The notes: generated by a model not told the origin, from the sequence alone. Positions 7,994-17,353 are shown, numbered from the stretch's first letter. The stretch is 64,000 nucleotides of DNA from CALAGJ01 sp964293305 (GCA_964293305.1 CAXYYO010000010.1:1-64000); one strand, 5' to 3'. Numbers and translations are program-made.

Positions 7994-8764
7994 ATGCCAA
8001 TGCAGATAGTCATAGTAGAAGACGAAAATCTAGCAGCAGAAAGATTAAAAATTATCCTTGCTGAATACGATAAGAATATTGAAACCGTAGTGTGCTTAGA
8101 AACGGTGGAAGATGCAGTAAAATGGTTTCAGTCAAATAAGCAACCCGATCTATTATTCCTAGATATAGAGCTAGGTGATGGAAACAGTTTTGAAATTTTT
8201 AATCAGTGTAATATCAAATGCCCCGTAATTTTTACTACGGCTTATGATCAATATGCTATTGATGCATTTAAACTGAATAGCATTGACTATTTATTAAAAC
8301 CCGTAACGCTGGAGGCCATGAGCAGGGCTTTAGATAAATACAAAGCGCTTAATGTCCATGCCGTAAGTGATTTACTCATAAAACAGTTATTGGAAAGTAG
8401 ATCTGGTAATGCTGAGAGAGCTTTTAAAAACAGATTTTTAGTAAAGCTGGGAAGTAGATTATTCTTTTTGGAGGTAAGTCAAGTGGCGTGGTTTTTTGCA
8501 GATGATAAAACAGTTTATCTTGTAAGTACAGAGGGTGTGAAATACGCTGTTGATTTTACTTTAGAAAAGCTGGAGCAAATGTTGAATCCTACTATTTTTT
8601 TTAGGCTAAATAGAAAAATAATTGTACATGCAAATTGTATAAAAGAAATAAAAACTTTTATAAATAGTCGACTTAAAATACATTTGTCCGCCGGTAAATT
8701 ATATGAAGAAGTTGTAGTAAGCCGGGAAAGGGTTCAAGACTTTAAGGAATGGGCCGGTGGCTAA
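7994..8764 (+). CDS. LytTR-family response regulator
   Basis: A receiver domain (residues 1-125, acidic pocket VEDEN, phosphoacceptor Asp57 in LLFLDIELGDG, and the KP pair in LLKPVT) is joined to a C-terminal LytTR DNA-binding domain (about residues 150-255, with FLEVSQVAWFFADDK and FFRLNRKIIVH). It is the DNA-binding partner of the kinase just upstream. LytTR regulators bind paired direct repeats; I could not identify such repeats nearby. An outer-membrane protein gene follows 22 nt after the stop and may be a target or operon member. Confidence 0.94.
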   Translation: MPMQIVIVEDENLAAERLKIILAEYDKNIETVVCLETVEDAVKWFQSNKQPDLLFLDIELGDGNSFEIFNQCNIKCPVIFTTAYDQYAIDAFKLNSIDYLLKPVTLEAMSRALDKYKALNVHAVSDLLIKQLLESRSGNAERAFKNRFLVKLGSRLFFLEVSQVAWFFADDKTVYLVSTEGVKYAVDFTLEKLEQMLNPTIFFRLNRKIIVHANCIKEIKTFINSRLKIHLSAGKLYEEVVVSRERVQDFKEWAGG

Positions 8765-8786
8765 TAATGGATAAACAAAGACATGT

Positions 8787-9500
8787 ATGATGAAAATTAA
8801 AAACACTCTTTTTTTCTTTCTCTCTCTCTTTATATTAACTCACATAAGTGCTCAAAATAAAAACACTATCTCCTATATTCTTTATTTAAAAAATGGCTGG
8901 GAACTGCATGGTAGTAATATTGAAAATACAGACAGTACCACCGTTATTACTCTAATGGATGAGAGTCGATTTGTTTTCAAAAAAAGTGAAATAGATTCTT
9001 TGAAAACAGACATAAAAACAGACAATTTAAAAAAGACAGGATTTTCTCATTATACAGAAATTGGAGCATTGGCCGCTACAAAAAATAGACCGGACAATGT
9101 TACGACAGCAGCATTTAGTTTTCAAACAGTCAATGGGTATAGCTTCAATAATCATCTATTTACCGGCTTTGGTATCGGGATAGATTTATATGCGACAGAA
9201 ACTGTAATCCCCCTTTTTGCAAGTATCCGTGGTGATATTTTAAACGATGCCGGATTTATGCCATTTTATTATATTGATGGTGGTTATGGATGGAATATTA
9301 CCAATACAATTGAAAATATTAATTATAGTGGTGGATTATTATTTGCATCGGGTATTGGTTTTAAAAAAGGATTCAATAATCAAACGGGCTTTTTAATTAG
9401 CGCAGGATACAGGCTACAAAAAGGAGCGACAACTATAGGTGCCAACCGGCAAAATTTTTCCAACGATAGAATTTCTCTTCGGGCAGGTTTTTATTTTTGA
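8787..9500 (+). CDS. Small outer-membrane beta-barrel protein, unknown function
   Basis: The 237-residue product has a signal peptide (cleavage near HISAQ). A short beta-rich N-terminal module follows (YLKNGWELHGSNI...SRFVFKKSEIDSL), then alternating hydrophobic strands, and the protein ends in ...LRAGFYF. The final Phe is the usual outer-membrane insertion signal. No specific family is recognised. Because it closely follows the LytTR pair on the same strand, it may be expressed with it. Its last 10 nt overlap the end of the convergent tag gene. Confidence 0.75.
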   Translation: MMKIKNTLFFFLSLFILTHISAQNKNTISYILYLKNGWELHGSNIENTDSTTVITLMDESRFVFKKSEIDSLKTDIKTDNLKKTGFSHYTEIGALAATKNRPDNVTTAAFSFQTVNGYSFNNHLFTGFGIGIDLYATETVIPLFASIRGDILNDAGFMPFYYIDGGYGWNITNTIENINYSGGLLFASGIGFKKGFNNQTGFLISAGYRLQKGATTIGANRQNFSNDRISLRAGFYF

Positions 9501-10060
9501 TTTGTTCTCTTCCAGCAATAATCAAAATGATCATCTACCATACCCGTGGCCTGCATAAAGGCATAGCAGATGGTACTTCCGGTAAACTTAAAACCTTTTT
9601 TGAGTAAATCTTTACTCATAGCATCACTCTCTTTGGTTTTAGTAGGTACCTCCTTCATAGAAGTCCAATTATTTTTTATGGTGAGGTGATTTGTAAACTG
9701 CCAGATATACTTGTCAAAACTGCCAAACGCTGCCTTCACTTGTAGAAACGCAACTGCATTTGTAACTACACTTCTTATCTTTAATTGATTTCTTATGATA
9801 CCTTCATTTAACAGTAGGCTTTGAATTTTATCTTCTTTATACTTTACAATTTTAGAAACATCCCAATTGTCAAATGCCTGTCTATAATTTTCTCTTTTTA
9901 CTAAAACCGTGTACCAACTTAAGCCGGCCTGTGCACCTTCTAAGCAAATCATTTCAAATAATTTTTTATCATCATGTACGGGTAGGCCCCATTCATGGTC
10001 ATGATATGCTTTATATAAGTCGTCTTTCAAACACCAGTCACACCTCTGAAGATCCTGCAT
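9491..10060 (-). CDS. tag: DNA-3-methyladenine glycosylase I
   Basis: Tag removes 3-methyladenine from alkylated DNA in base-excision repair. The N-terminal CDWCLKDDLYKAYHDHEWGLPVHD cannot be quoted whole; its key parts are Cys7, the YHDHEWG motif and the LEGAQAGLSWYTVL helix with the catalytic-region Glu. The C-terminal H-x3-C (HFDYC) completes the zinc site known from E. coli Tag (Cys, His, His, Cys). The 189-residue length is normal. It lies 24 nt downstream of gcvT on the same strand and converges with the outer-membrane gene, overlapping it by 10 nt. Confidence 0.95.
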   Translation of the reverse strand: MQDLQRCDWCLKDDLYKAYHDHEWGLPVHDDKKLFEMICLEGAQAGLSWYTVLVKRENYRQAFDNWDVSKIVKYKEDKIQSLLLNEGIIRNQLKIRSVVTNAVAFLQVKAAFGSFDKYIWQFTNHLTIKNNWTSMKEVPTKTKESDAMSKDLLKKGFKFTGSTICYAFMQATGMVDDHFDYCWKRTNQK

Positions 10061-10084
10061 AGCTAATAGCTTAAAAGTAAAGTT

Positions 10085-11176
10085 CTATACAAAAGGAAAC
10101 TTTACAACCTTGGCTTTTACTGACGTATTGCGTATGTCAATAAATATTTCAGTATCCAATGAAGCGTGGCTCAGTGACACATAACCCATACCTATTGCTT
10201 TGCCTAGTGAAGGTGCTTGTGTACCACTTGTTACATGTCCAATGATATTACCCGATGCATCTTGGATTTTGTAATGGTGTCTTGGAATGCCTTTTTCAAT
10301 CATTTCAAAACCCACCAATTTACGAGTGATTCCATTTTCTTTTTGTGATGTTATAGTATCTTTTGAAGTAAAATCAGATTCTTTATTTAGTTTGGTTATC
10401 CAACCAAGACCAGCTTCCAAAGGGCTAGTGGTATCATCAATATCGTTTCCATATAAACAATATCCCATTTCTAACCGCAGTGTATCTCTGGCTCCCAGAC
10501 CAATAGGCTTAATACCCACATCTTTGCCAGCTTCAAAAATAGCATTCCATATTTTTGATGCATTATCAGCATTATCTTCAAAATATATTTCAAGACCACC
10601 ACTACCTGTGTAGCCTGTAGCACTGAGCAGCACATTTTCCACACCTGCAAATACACCCTTAGTAAATGTGTAGTATTTGAGATTCATGATATCCATTGAA
10701 GTAAGTGGTTGTAAAATCCTTGTTGCCGCTGGGCCCTGTACTGCAAGAAGACATGTTTTATCACTTATATTATGCATTTCTACTTGTGCCGTGTTGTGCT
10801 GTTGAATCCAGTTCCAATCCTTTTCAATATTGCTTGCGTTTACCACCAGCATATACGCTTTATTGGCTTCTAAGCAATATACAATAAGGTCGTCTATTAA
10901 ACCACCAGTAGCATTTGGCAAGCTACTGTATTGTGCTTTACCATCAGTTAGTTTAGATGCATCATTTGTAGTAACCCTTTGTATAAGATCCAATGCATTT
11001 TCTCCTTTCAGCACAAATTCACCCATATGGCTTACATCAAATACACCTACTCCTTTGCGTACAGTAGCATGTTCATCATTGATGCCGGTATAAGAAATGG
11101 GCATATTGTATCCTGCAAAAGGTGCCATTTTTGCACCGGCAGCTAGGTGCTTATCATAAAATGGAGTAGGCTTCAT
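10085..11176 (-). CDS. gcvT: Glycine cleavage system T protein (aminomethyltransferase)
   Basis: GcvT transfers the aminomethyl carbon from the lipoylated H protein to tetrahydrofolate, releasing ammonia. The family segments KMAPFAGYNMPI, FDVSHMGEF, TGYTGSGGLEIYF and GLGARDTLRLEMGYCLYGND are present, and the 363-residue length is typical. I prefer the ATG at 11176 over the in-frame ATG at 11185: a -7 element ends at 11200, leaving a very short leader, and MKPTPFYDKH is the usual N terminus. Other gcv genes are not in the window. Confidence 0.95.
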   Translation of the reverse strand: MKPTPFYDKHLAAGAKMAPFAGYNMPISYTGINDEHATVRKGVGVFDVSHMGEFVLKGENALDLIQRVTTNDASKLTDGKAQYSSLPNATGGLIDDLIVYCLEANKAYMLVVNASNIEKDWNWIQQHNTAQVEMHNISDKTCLLAVQGPAATRILQPLTSMDIMNLKYYTFTKGVFAGVENVLLSATGYTGSGGLEIYFEDNADNASKIWNAIFEAGKDVGIKPIGLGARDTLRLEMGYCLYGNDIDDTTSPLEAGLGWITKLNKESDFTSKDTITSQKENGITRKLVGFEMIEKGIPRHHYKIQDASGNIIGHVTSGTQAPSLGKAIGMGYVSLSHASLDTEIFIDIRNTSVKAKVVKFPFV

Positions 11177-11199
11177 AACAATCATTTTTTTTAGTGGTG

Positions 11200-11207
11200 C
11201 AAAAATA
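11200..11207 (-). promoter_or_regulatory. gcvT -7 element
   Basis: On the minus strand the bases read TATTTTTG, matching TAnnTTTG, 24 nt before the gcvT ATG. No clear TTTG box is seen at the expected upstream distance. Confidence 0.45.
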
Positions 11208-11578
11208 AGGTTTGCCTTTAAGAAATGAAAAGTATGATTTCAAATTACATAATCAATAGTCTAACAAAAATAGATTAGTACATATCTGTCTTGTATAGTG
11301 CTGGGGCTTTTGTAATTTATTTATAATATCCCTAACAATGTTTAGCCTAGTTTGCCCACATTTTGATTCTATTGCTGGTTTTGATGTATAGGGTTATCAT
11401 TTTATTTATTGAAACCAGCTGATGCAGCAGTATTTTATTAAAAACCCGAAACGCTTTATACTTATGTGTTTGAGAACAATTGTTGACTTTTAAATAGTTT
11501 ACAATTTCATCCCCCAAAAATTAGCCTTAAACACTTGTCTATATTGCCTTTGAACTTTTGATCATTAATACAACCACA
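11208..11578. other. Intergenic stretch, nothing identified
   Basis: About 370 nt of AT-rich DNA between gcvT and the convergently placed end of the exbD-like gene. I see no open frame, no strong hairpin with a T-tract and no recognisable repeat. Confidence 0.5.
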
Positions 11579-12094
11579 TCATCTGGGTTGAACATTTGCA
11601 ATAAGTGATGATGCTACTGTTAATTCAGTGGTAGTGCTTTCCATCAATACATATTTTTTTATTCCTGCAATGCTAATTTCATCTAACACATCTACAATAT
11701 TTCCCAAAGTTGCATTGGCCGAAGGCTTAATCAAAACGCATTTCTTTTCTAAACTTACTGACTTACTGCTGTGCTCATCAATATAATCAGTCAATTTTTT
11801 TCTTAAACCATCAGGAGCATAATTTGTATTAATACCGGATGTGTAATCATCTCCAGTGTACATATAAATATTTTCAGCATTTGTAAGTATGAGATGAATG
11901 GCATCTTGCGCTGCAAGTAAGGAAGGAGTGGTAGTTGGCTTCTCATCGGGCATTATAATACCTAATGAAACTGGCTGAAAAAGCGTTGTAGTAAAAACAA
12001 CAAAGCTAATCAATAAAAACCCTAAATCAACCATTGGCGTTAAATCAACTGATGGAGATTTTACCTTATTTTTTGAATGATTATACTGTTCCAT
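11579..12094 (-). CDS. ExbD/TolR-family biopolymer transport protein, orphan
   Basis: The 171-residue protein has the ExbD/TolR layout: a short basic N terminus, one membrane helix (LTPMVDLGFLLISFVVFTTT) with the conserved proton-path Asp in the PMVD segment, then a periplasmic domain ending in a glycine- and valine-rich fold. ExbD works with ExbB and TonB to energise outer-membrane receptors. Neither partner gene is next to it, which is unusual, since Bacteroidota usually keep exbB-exbD-exbD together. It may pair with proteins encoded elsewhere. Its periplasmic domain contains an uncommon insertion around residues 65-105 (YMYTGDDYTSG...). Confidence 0.85.
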   Translation of the reverse strand: MEQYNHSKNKVKSPSVDLTPMVDLGFLLISFVVFTTTLFQPVSLGIIMPDEKPTTTPSLLAAQDAIHLILTNAENIYMYTGDDYTSGINTNYAPDGLRKKLTDYIDEHSSKSVSLEKKCVLIKPSANATLGNIVDVLDEISIAGIKKYVLMESTTTELTVASSLIANVQPR

Positions 12095-12202
12095 ATAGAT
12101 CTTTGTTATGAGATGATGCGTTTTATTGTTTCCATAAACTGATATGATATTAATAATTTAATCTTCTTTTTACGAACTTGCAGCATTTAGAATTTGAATA
12201 AG

Positions 12203-13126
12203 ATGAAAGGCTCAGTAGTATTTATTTTTGCTATGTGCATACAACAGTTGATAATGTGTCAGGTGCCTACTGTTACTGCGGGATCAATTATAAGACATGA
12301 AAATTTCCCATCTATCTATGTATCCCAAAGACATATTGATGTATGGCTGCCAGCTGATTATACACGTCAAAAAAGATATGCAGTGCTATATATGCATGAT
12401 GGTCAAATGCTATATGATAGCTATATAACCTGGAATAAGCAGGCATGGGAAGTAGATGCCATAGCAGGTAATCTGCAACAACAAAATCTAGTAAAAGACT
12501 TTATTGTTGTGGGCATTTGGAATGGTGGCAATACCAGACATAAAGATTATTTTCCACAGAAGCCTTTTGATGGTTTATTACAAAAACAAAAGGACAGCAT
12601 TGTACTTCAATTAAAGGATGCCGGTAGGGCAAATGAATCTTTTCAGCCCATATCAGATAATTACCTCCTGTTTATGGTAAATGAATTAAAGCCATTTATA
12701 GATACTACATACTCCACATATACTAGCAGGGAAAATACTTTTATAGCGGGTAGTAGTATGGGCGCACTTATATCATTATATGCCATTTGTGAGTATCCAA
12801 AAGTATTTGGGGGTGCAGCCTGTATGAGTACACATTGGCCAGGTATATTTACGATTGAAAATAATCCCATACCTCAAGCATTCTTTCAATATTTGCAAAC
12901 CCATTTACCAAACCCGCAAACCCATAAAATTTATTTTGATTATGGAGATCAAACCTTAGATGCCTTATACCCCACTTTACAGCAAAAGGTAGATACAATA
13001 ATGCAAAAAAGTGGATACGATACTAGCAACTGGATTACAAAATTTTTCCCCGGCGAAAACCATAGTGAGCAAGCTTGGAATAAACGACTCCATATACCCA
13101 TCCTTTTTTTCCTACAAAAAAATTAA
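12203..13126 (+). CDS. Secreted alpha/beta-hydrolase (esterase D family)
   Basis: A signal peptide (cleavage near residue 20) is followed by a putative esterase domain (PF00756-like). It has YAVLYMHDGQMLYD, the nucleophile elbow AGSSMGALIS and a C-terminal catalytic His in FFPGENHSEQAW. An acid residue probably lies in the YFDYGDQTLDA segment. Related enzymes act on carbohydrate esters or siderophore esters; the substrate is not determined by the sequence. The ATG at 12203 is preferred over an in-frame TTG at 12194. The lectin/PKD gene follows 19 nt later on the same strand. A second, longer relative lies at about 37.3 kb. Confidence 0.9.
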   Translation: MKGSVVFIFAMCIQQLIMCQVPTVTAGSIIRHENFPSIYVSQRHIDVWLPADYTRQKRYAVLYMHDGQMLYDSYITWNKQAWEVDAIAGNLQQQNLVKDFIVVGIWNGGNTRHKDYFPQKPFDGLLQKQKDSIVLQLKDAGRANESFQPISDNYLLFMVNELKPFIDTTYSTYTSRENTFIAGSSMGALISLYAICEYPKVFGGAACMSTHWPGIFTIENNPIPQAFFQYLQTHLPNPQTHKIYFDYGDQTLDALYPTLQQKVDTIMQKSGYDTSNWITKFFPGENHSEQAWNKRLHIPILFFLQKN

Positions 13127-13145
13127 AAAGAATATTTCAATATAA

Positions 13146-15080
13146 ATGCGCAGCCTCCTCTTCTTATTTATCTTTTTATGCCATGGAGCAGCTCTCTTTG
13201 CACAGGAATATATACTCAATGGCTCTGCTACAAAAATAAGTTGCTATTGCTACCAGCTTACCAATACAAATAGTACTTTTCAAACCGGCAGTGTTTGGAA
13301 TGCAACAAAAATTAATTTGAATAATGCTTTTGATTTTTCCTTCAATGTGTTTTGTGGTTGTAAAGATGTAGATGGTGCAGATGGTATTGTATTTATGCTA
13401 CAGCCCATTAGCACAAGTATAGGCAATCCCGGGGAGGGTATGGGCTTTGCCGGTGTGTCCCCTTCCATAGGTATTACTTTAGACACTTATCAAAACACCA
13501 ATAGAAACGACCCGGCTTATGATCATATCAGCATACAAGCTAACGGAATTATAGATCATGGATCAGATTTAGCAGGCCCTGTGCAGGTTTCAGCATTTGG
13601 GGATAATGTAGAAGACTGTCTTTTCCGCACATTGCGCATCAGTTGGGATCCTGCTTCCCAATTGCTCAGAACTTATTTTGATGGCCAGCTTCGATTAGAA
13701 AAACAAATTGATTTAATCAATACAATTTTTAAAGGAGACCCATTTGTATATTGGGGATTTAGTGCAGCCACAGGAGGCTTTACGAATGATCAATTTTTTT
13801 GTACTGCCCTCAATCCGAGTTTTTCTGTTGTAAATGAAGACATTCAAACCTGTGCAAATATTCCCATTGGTTTTAAAGATGAATCCACCAGCTTTGGTCC
13901 AGTATTAGAATATGCATGGGATTTTGGAGATGGCACCACCAGCTCCATTGCAAACCCTGTGCACACTTATACCACACCCGGTGAGTACACCGTATCCTAT
14001 ACCATTACAGGTTTTGATGGTTGTGTAAGTGACCCACTAAAGAGAAAAGTAATTGTGGGCGATAAACCAACTGCAGCATTTCAGGTGTTTGATACTTGCA
14101 CCAACACACCATTGCGTATCATCAACAACTCCCAGCCGGCCTATGACCCCATTGCCAATTATACTTGGTATTTGAATGGCAGCCTTATCAATAACAATAG
14201 TTCAAATCCTCTTGTCATCATTCCCGGCACGGGTATATCCACAATCGAATTAGTAGCTACAAGTCAGCAGGGCTGTGTATCAGACAAGGTTGTACAATAT
14301 GTAAACGCATTGCCTGTACCAGCTATTGATGCTGCTTATAAAGATGGATGTGTAGGGGATAATATTTTATTTTCTGCTACGCAGAATGATAACGCCACCA
14401 CCATTACAAATTGGAAATGGACAATAAATAATGTAGAGCAATTCGGCACTAGTGTGCAGCAGCAATTTTCTTTAGGAGGCTATTATCCTGTAAGCCTACA
14501 AGCCAATGCAGATAATGGTTGTACGACCATCATCAACCAAGCACCCATACTTATAAATGCCATATCTGCCCATGCAGGAAATGATACCATAGCTATAAAA
14601 GATATTCCATTTGCACTCGGTGCCACAGCCACACAAATAGGTACAGAAAATTTATTATACAGTTGGACGCCGCCCAATTTTCTCAATGATGCTTCCTTAA
14701 AAAATCCAATAGCTACACTCCAAGATGATGAGCGTTTTTACCTCACCATATTCTCCACTAATGGTTGTACAGATACAAGCAGTGTTTATATAACAGTATT
14801 CAAAGGGTCTTCCGTATTTGTACCCAATGCATTTACGCCAAACAATGATGGACTCAATGATATTCTCAAGCCCTATCTAATTGGCATCAAAACCCTTAAC
14901 TATTTTCGAATATTCAATCGCTATGGTCAGGAAGTGTTTACCACAAACAGCCTTGCCAATGGTTGGGATGGAAAACTAAATGGAACAATACAAGACGGAA
15001 GTTTTTCTTGGATATTGTCTGCTATTGATTTTGTAAATAAAGTATATACCCAAAAAGGGATTGTAACTTTAATTCGATAA
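13146..15080 (+). CDS. L-type lectin and PKD-domain protein with T9SS type B sorting domain
   Basis: The 644-residue protein has a signal peptide (cleavage near FAQEY) and then an L-type lectin-like domain (about residues 20-220, with GCKDVDGADGIVFMLQP and a GLTLDTYQN-like ITLDTYQNTNRNDP segment). A PKD domain follows (about 225-310, AWDFGDGTT...HTYTTPGEYTV), then two further Ig-like regions and a C-terminal type B sorting domain (about 555-644, VPNAFTPNNDGLND...FNRYGQEVF). The last domain directs export by the type IX secretion system to the cell surface or medium. The lectin fold suggests glycan binding, possibly with the neighbouring esterase. It converges with a sulfatase gene 44 nt away. 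Confidence 0.92.
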   Translation: MRSLLFLFIFLCHGAALFAQEYILNGSATKISCYCYQLTNTNSTFQTGSVWNATKINLNNAFDFSFNVFCGCKDVDGADGIVFMLQPISTSIGNPGEGMGFAGVSPSIGITLDTYQNTNRNDPAYDHISIQANGIIDHGSDLAGPVQVSAFGDNVEDCLFRTLRISWDPASQLLRTYFDGQLRLEKQIDLINTIFKGDPFVYWGFSAATGGFTNDQFFCTALNPSFSVVNEDIQTCANIPIGFKDESTSFGPVLEYAWDFGDGTTSSIANPVHTYTTPGEYTVSYTITGFDGCVSDPLKRKVIVGDKPTAAFQVFDTCTNTPLRIINNSQPAYDPIANYTWYLNGSLINNNSSNPLVIIPGTGISTIELVATSQQGCVSDKVVQYVNALPVPAIDAAYKDGCVGDNILFSATQNDNATTITNWKWTINNVEQFGTSVQQQFSLGGYYPVSLQANADNGCTTIINQAPILINAISAHAGNDTIAIKDIPFALGATATQIGTENLLYSWTPPNFLNDASLKNPIATLQDDERFYLTIFSTNGCTDTSSVYITVFKGSSVFVPNAFTPNNDGLNDILKPYLIGIKTLNYFRIFNRYGQEVFTTNSLANGWDGKLNGTIQDGSFSWILSAIDFVNKVYTQKGIVTLIR

Positions 15081-15124
15081 TTAGAGATTTTGCAACGGAA
15101 TAAGATGCATAATCCAGCTTATTA

Positions 15125-16468
15125 TTATTGATAGCGGTCTATCACTTTTTGTAGATTATCTTTTATCTTTTTTTCAGTGACAAGTAGACCGCTCTCCGTC
15201 AAGTTTTTTCTTTCCTTAGGATCTTTTGAATAGTTATAAAAACGGCCATCACTATACAATTTATAGTTGCCATCCAATGCCCAAATTTTTGCGGTTTCTG
15301 TATCCGGGCCACTCCTGTTAGGATCATAATAGCAAAATCCTGCATCTCTTGGCGTTGGCTTTTCTCCAAAAATTTGCGGAGTAAAGTTGATGCCATCTAA
15401 ACTCCCAAAAGAGGATAAAATGGGTGAGTTGGTAAGGTCTGCTACAGCGGGTATAAAATCTACCAAATCCACCATATCGGTTACTTCACCTTGCGCAATA
15501 TTTCCAGGACTATAAGCTATAAAAGGCACATGAGTGCCATAGGTAGTAGAAAAGGTTTTTCCACCGGGTATAATTTGACCCTTGTATTTATTACTCAAAT
15601 TATTATTGGTACCATTATCGCCCATTACGTGCAGGATAACTGTTTGCTCCATCAAATCAAGTTCATTGAGTTTGGCAATCAAAAGGCCTATTTGCTTATC
15701 ATAATATCTAATCATGTTTGGAAAATAGATTGAATCTGCCAGTATCTGGTTGTCCTTAGGAACCCAACTATCAAAACCTGCGTCATCAGGTGTAGGCGTA
15801 AATGGGGCGTGAGCCAAATTTGGTGCCCAATAAATAAAAAATTTATTACTTTTATTTTCTGAAATAAACTGAAACATATAATCCCTCATTACATCTTCGC
15901 CAAAAAATCCATCGGTAGCAGTAGATGGTAAATAGCTGCCATCCTGATATATAATCGGGTTTTTATAAAATGCATTGCCTTCTTCTACTAACCCCTCTTT
16001 AAATGGGTTGGTAACAGCATATTTTTGAAAACCAAAATTTTTAAGTGCCGCATCACCACCATCCAGCTGCCATTTGCCCACTGCACAGGTAGTATAACCA
16101 TTTGCCTCCATCATATTGGCAATCGTTTTATTAGACTGAGGCATATATCCCCAGGAGGTTTCGCCATAGTTTCTATTATTATACTTACCTGTCAAAAGCA
16201 TGTACCTGCTAGGCGAGCATAAAGGGCTTACATTACAATTAGAAAACCGCCGACCCCCACTAGCCATCATATCAATATTGGGTGTGCTGTGAGATTGGCC
16301 ACCTGTATAAGTTGGTATTTCATAACCAATATCATCGCCCAGTATTAAAATAACATTTGGATTAAAAAGAGTACGCTCATCTTTGTTTTTATAATCCATA
16401 TCATCATCCTTGCATTTGCAGGAAAAAAGCAGCAGGGAAACACAAATAAAGCAAAGCCATTTTTTCAT
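15125..16468 (-). CDS. Sulfatase, lipoprotein
   Basis: This 447-residue member of the formylglycine-dependent sulfatase (alkaline phosphatase-like) family starts with a lipoprotein signal (CVSLLLFSC). Metal-binding segments include LILGDDIG, and the sulfatase signature is CSPSR with Cys84 as the residue to be oxidised to formylglycine. Further conserved parts are GKWQLDG, VMGDNGTN and the later His and Lys positions. It probably removes sulfate from extracellular glycans in the periplasm or at the surface. No anaerobic or aerobic maturation enzyme is in the window. It lies convergent to the lectin/PKD gene and may belong to the same glycan-use theme. Confidence 0.93.
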   Translation of the reverse strand: MKKWLCFICVSLLLFSCKCKDDDMDYKNKDERTLFNPNVILILGDDIGYEIPTYTGGQSHSTPNIDMMASGGRRFSNCNVSPLCSPSRYMLLTGKYNNRNYGETSWGYMPQSNKTIANMMEANGYTTCAVGKWQLDGGDAALKNFGFQKYAVTNPFKEGLVEEGNAFYKNPIIYQDGSYLPSTATDGFFGEDVMRDYMFQFISENKSNKFFIYWAPNLAHAPFTPTPDDAGFDSWVPKDNQILADSIYFPNMIRYYDKQIGLLIAKLNELDLMEQTVILHVMGDNGTNNNLSNKYKGQIIPGGKTFSTTYGTHVPFIAYSPGNIAQGEVTDMVDLVDFIPAVADLTNSPILSSFGSLDGINFTPQIFGEKPTPRDAGFCYYDPNRSGPDTETAKIWALDGNYKLYSDGRFYNYSKDPKERKNLTESGLLVTEKKIKDNLQKVIDRYQ

Positions 16469-16490
16469 GGATTCATAGTTTTATAGATTC

Positions 16491-16498
16491 CAAAAATA
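16491..16498 (-). promoter_or_regulatory. Sulfatase -7 element
   Basis: TATTTTTG on the minus strand, 22 nt before the sulfatase ATG, matches TAnnTTTG. The upstream TTTG box is not at the usual spacing. Confidence 0.4.
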
Positions 16499-16597
16499 AT
16501 AGAATCCACACAAATAGCATCTATCATCTTCTAGCATTCTTTTAAAATTCTACTTACACCATAAGCAATTGCTGAAATGTATCAGTTTGGTTATTCG

Positions 16598-16758
16598 CCC
16601 TACGGGCAATGGTGATGGACTATCCGTCATTGTGGGTAAAATGAAGCAAGCTCAACGCATACAAATCATTTTATTGCAAAAATCGTAATTCAAATTATAT
16701 ACCCTACGGGCAATGATGATGGAGTATTCGTGATTGCGAACAAAACGAAGCAAACTCA
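16598..16758. repeat. Pair of diverged 57-bp repeats
   Basis: Two 57-nt copies (16598-16654 and 16702-16758) start with CCCTACGGGCAATG and end in GAAGCAA(G/A)CTCA, differing at about ten positions. Each begins with a small hairpin (GCCC or CCC pairing with GGG across TAC). The inner part (CGTCATTG...GAAGCAA) resembles a short dispersed repeat seen in many bacterial genomes, though that comparison is from memory. The sequence between the copies is unique. Confidence 0.65.
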
Positions 16759-17353
16759 CCTCATAATCCAAGTTATAATAAACAATGCTTTCCAAAATAA
16801 ATTTGGAGCAGGTACTATAAGAAAATGGACTAATTTTTTTTTAAACTACACCCATGGTTTTAATATTTTTGCTTAGGCGTATTAAAATTAGTTGAGCCAG
16901 ATTTTGAGTAGTAAAGGATGGTAAACTTTTAAAAACGAAAGCATTGGAACTAATTAAGCAATTTGTAATCAAATATAGATATGGGGAGCTGGGTTAAGCT
17001 TCGAGTTTCCGGTAATGCTAAAAAAGACAACACTGTAGAAATGATTAAAAATGAACTCCAAATAAAGACCCAATCGAACAAACAGAAGGACAAACAGGCC
17101 GATTGCTTGCTTTGATAGACACAATGTAAACATAAAAAAGCCGACTATTCACAAGAAACAGTTATAGTTGTAAAAGTGAGTGAACAGAAAATTATGATTG
17201 ACTTGATCAAAGGAGTTTGAGAAGTTGAAACAAATGTTTGGCTAACAAATGAAGATGAAAACGTTAAAGCGCATACAGGAACTCTTTTTGTGAATGAGCA
17301 ATCAATTCTATGAAAGTAGAAATATCAGCAATAGAATTAAGAATTACTGGTTG
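16759..17353 (+). other. Decayed, gene-poor stretch
   Basis: No intact gene is supported. Short open fragments on the plus strand look like gene remains. One, from about 17153 to 17317, reads YSQETVIVVKVSEQ... and EVETNVWLTNEDENVKAH in one frame interrupted by a single in-frame TGA. It is then followed by an overlapping ATGA start of a 14-codon fragment (MKVEISAIELRITG). I cannot name the parent genes. Confidence 0.4.

Noticed and set aside
11186..11578. Glycine riboswitch before gcvT
   Set aside because: The gcvT -7 element lies so close to the start codon that there is no room for a leader riboswitch, and no matching structure is seen.
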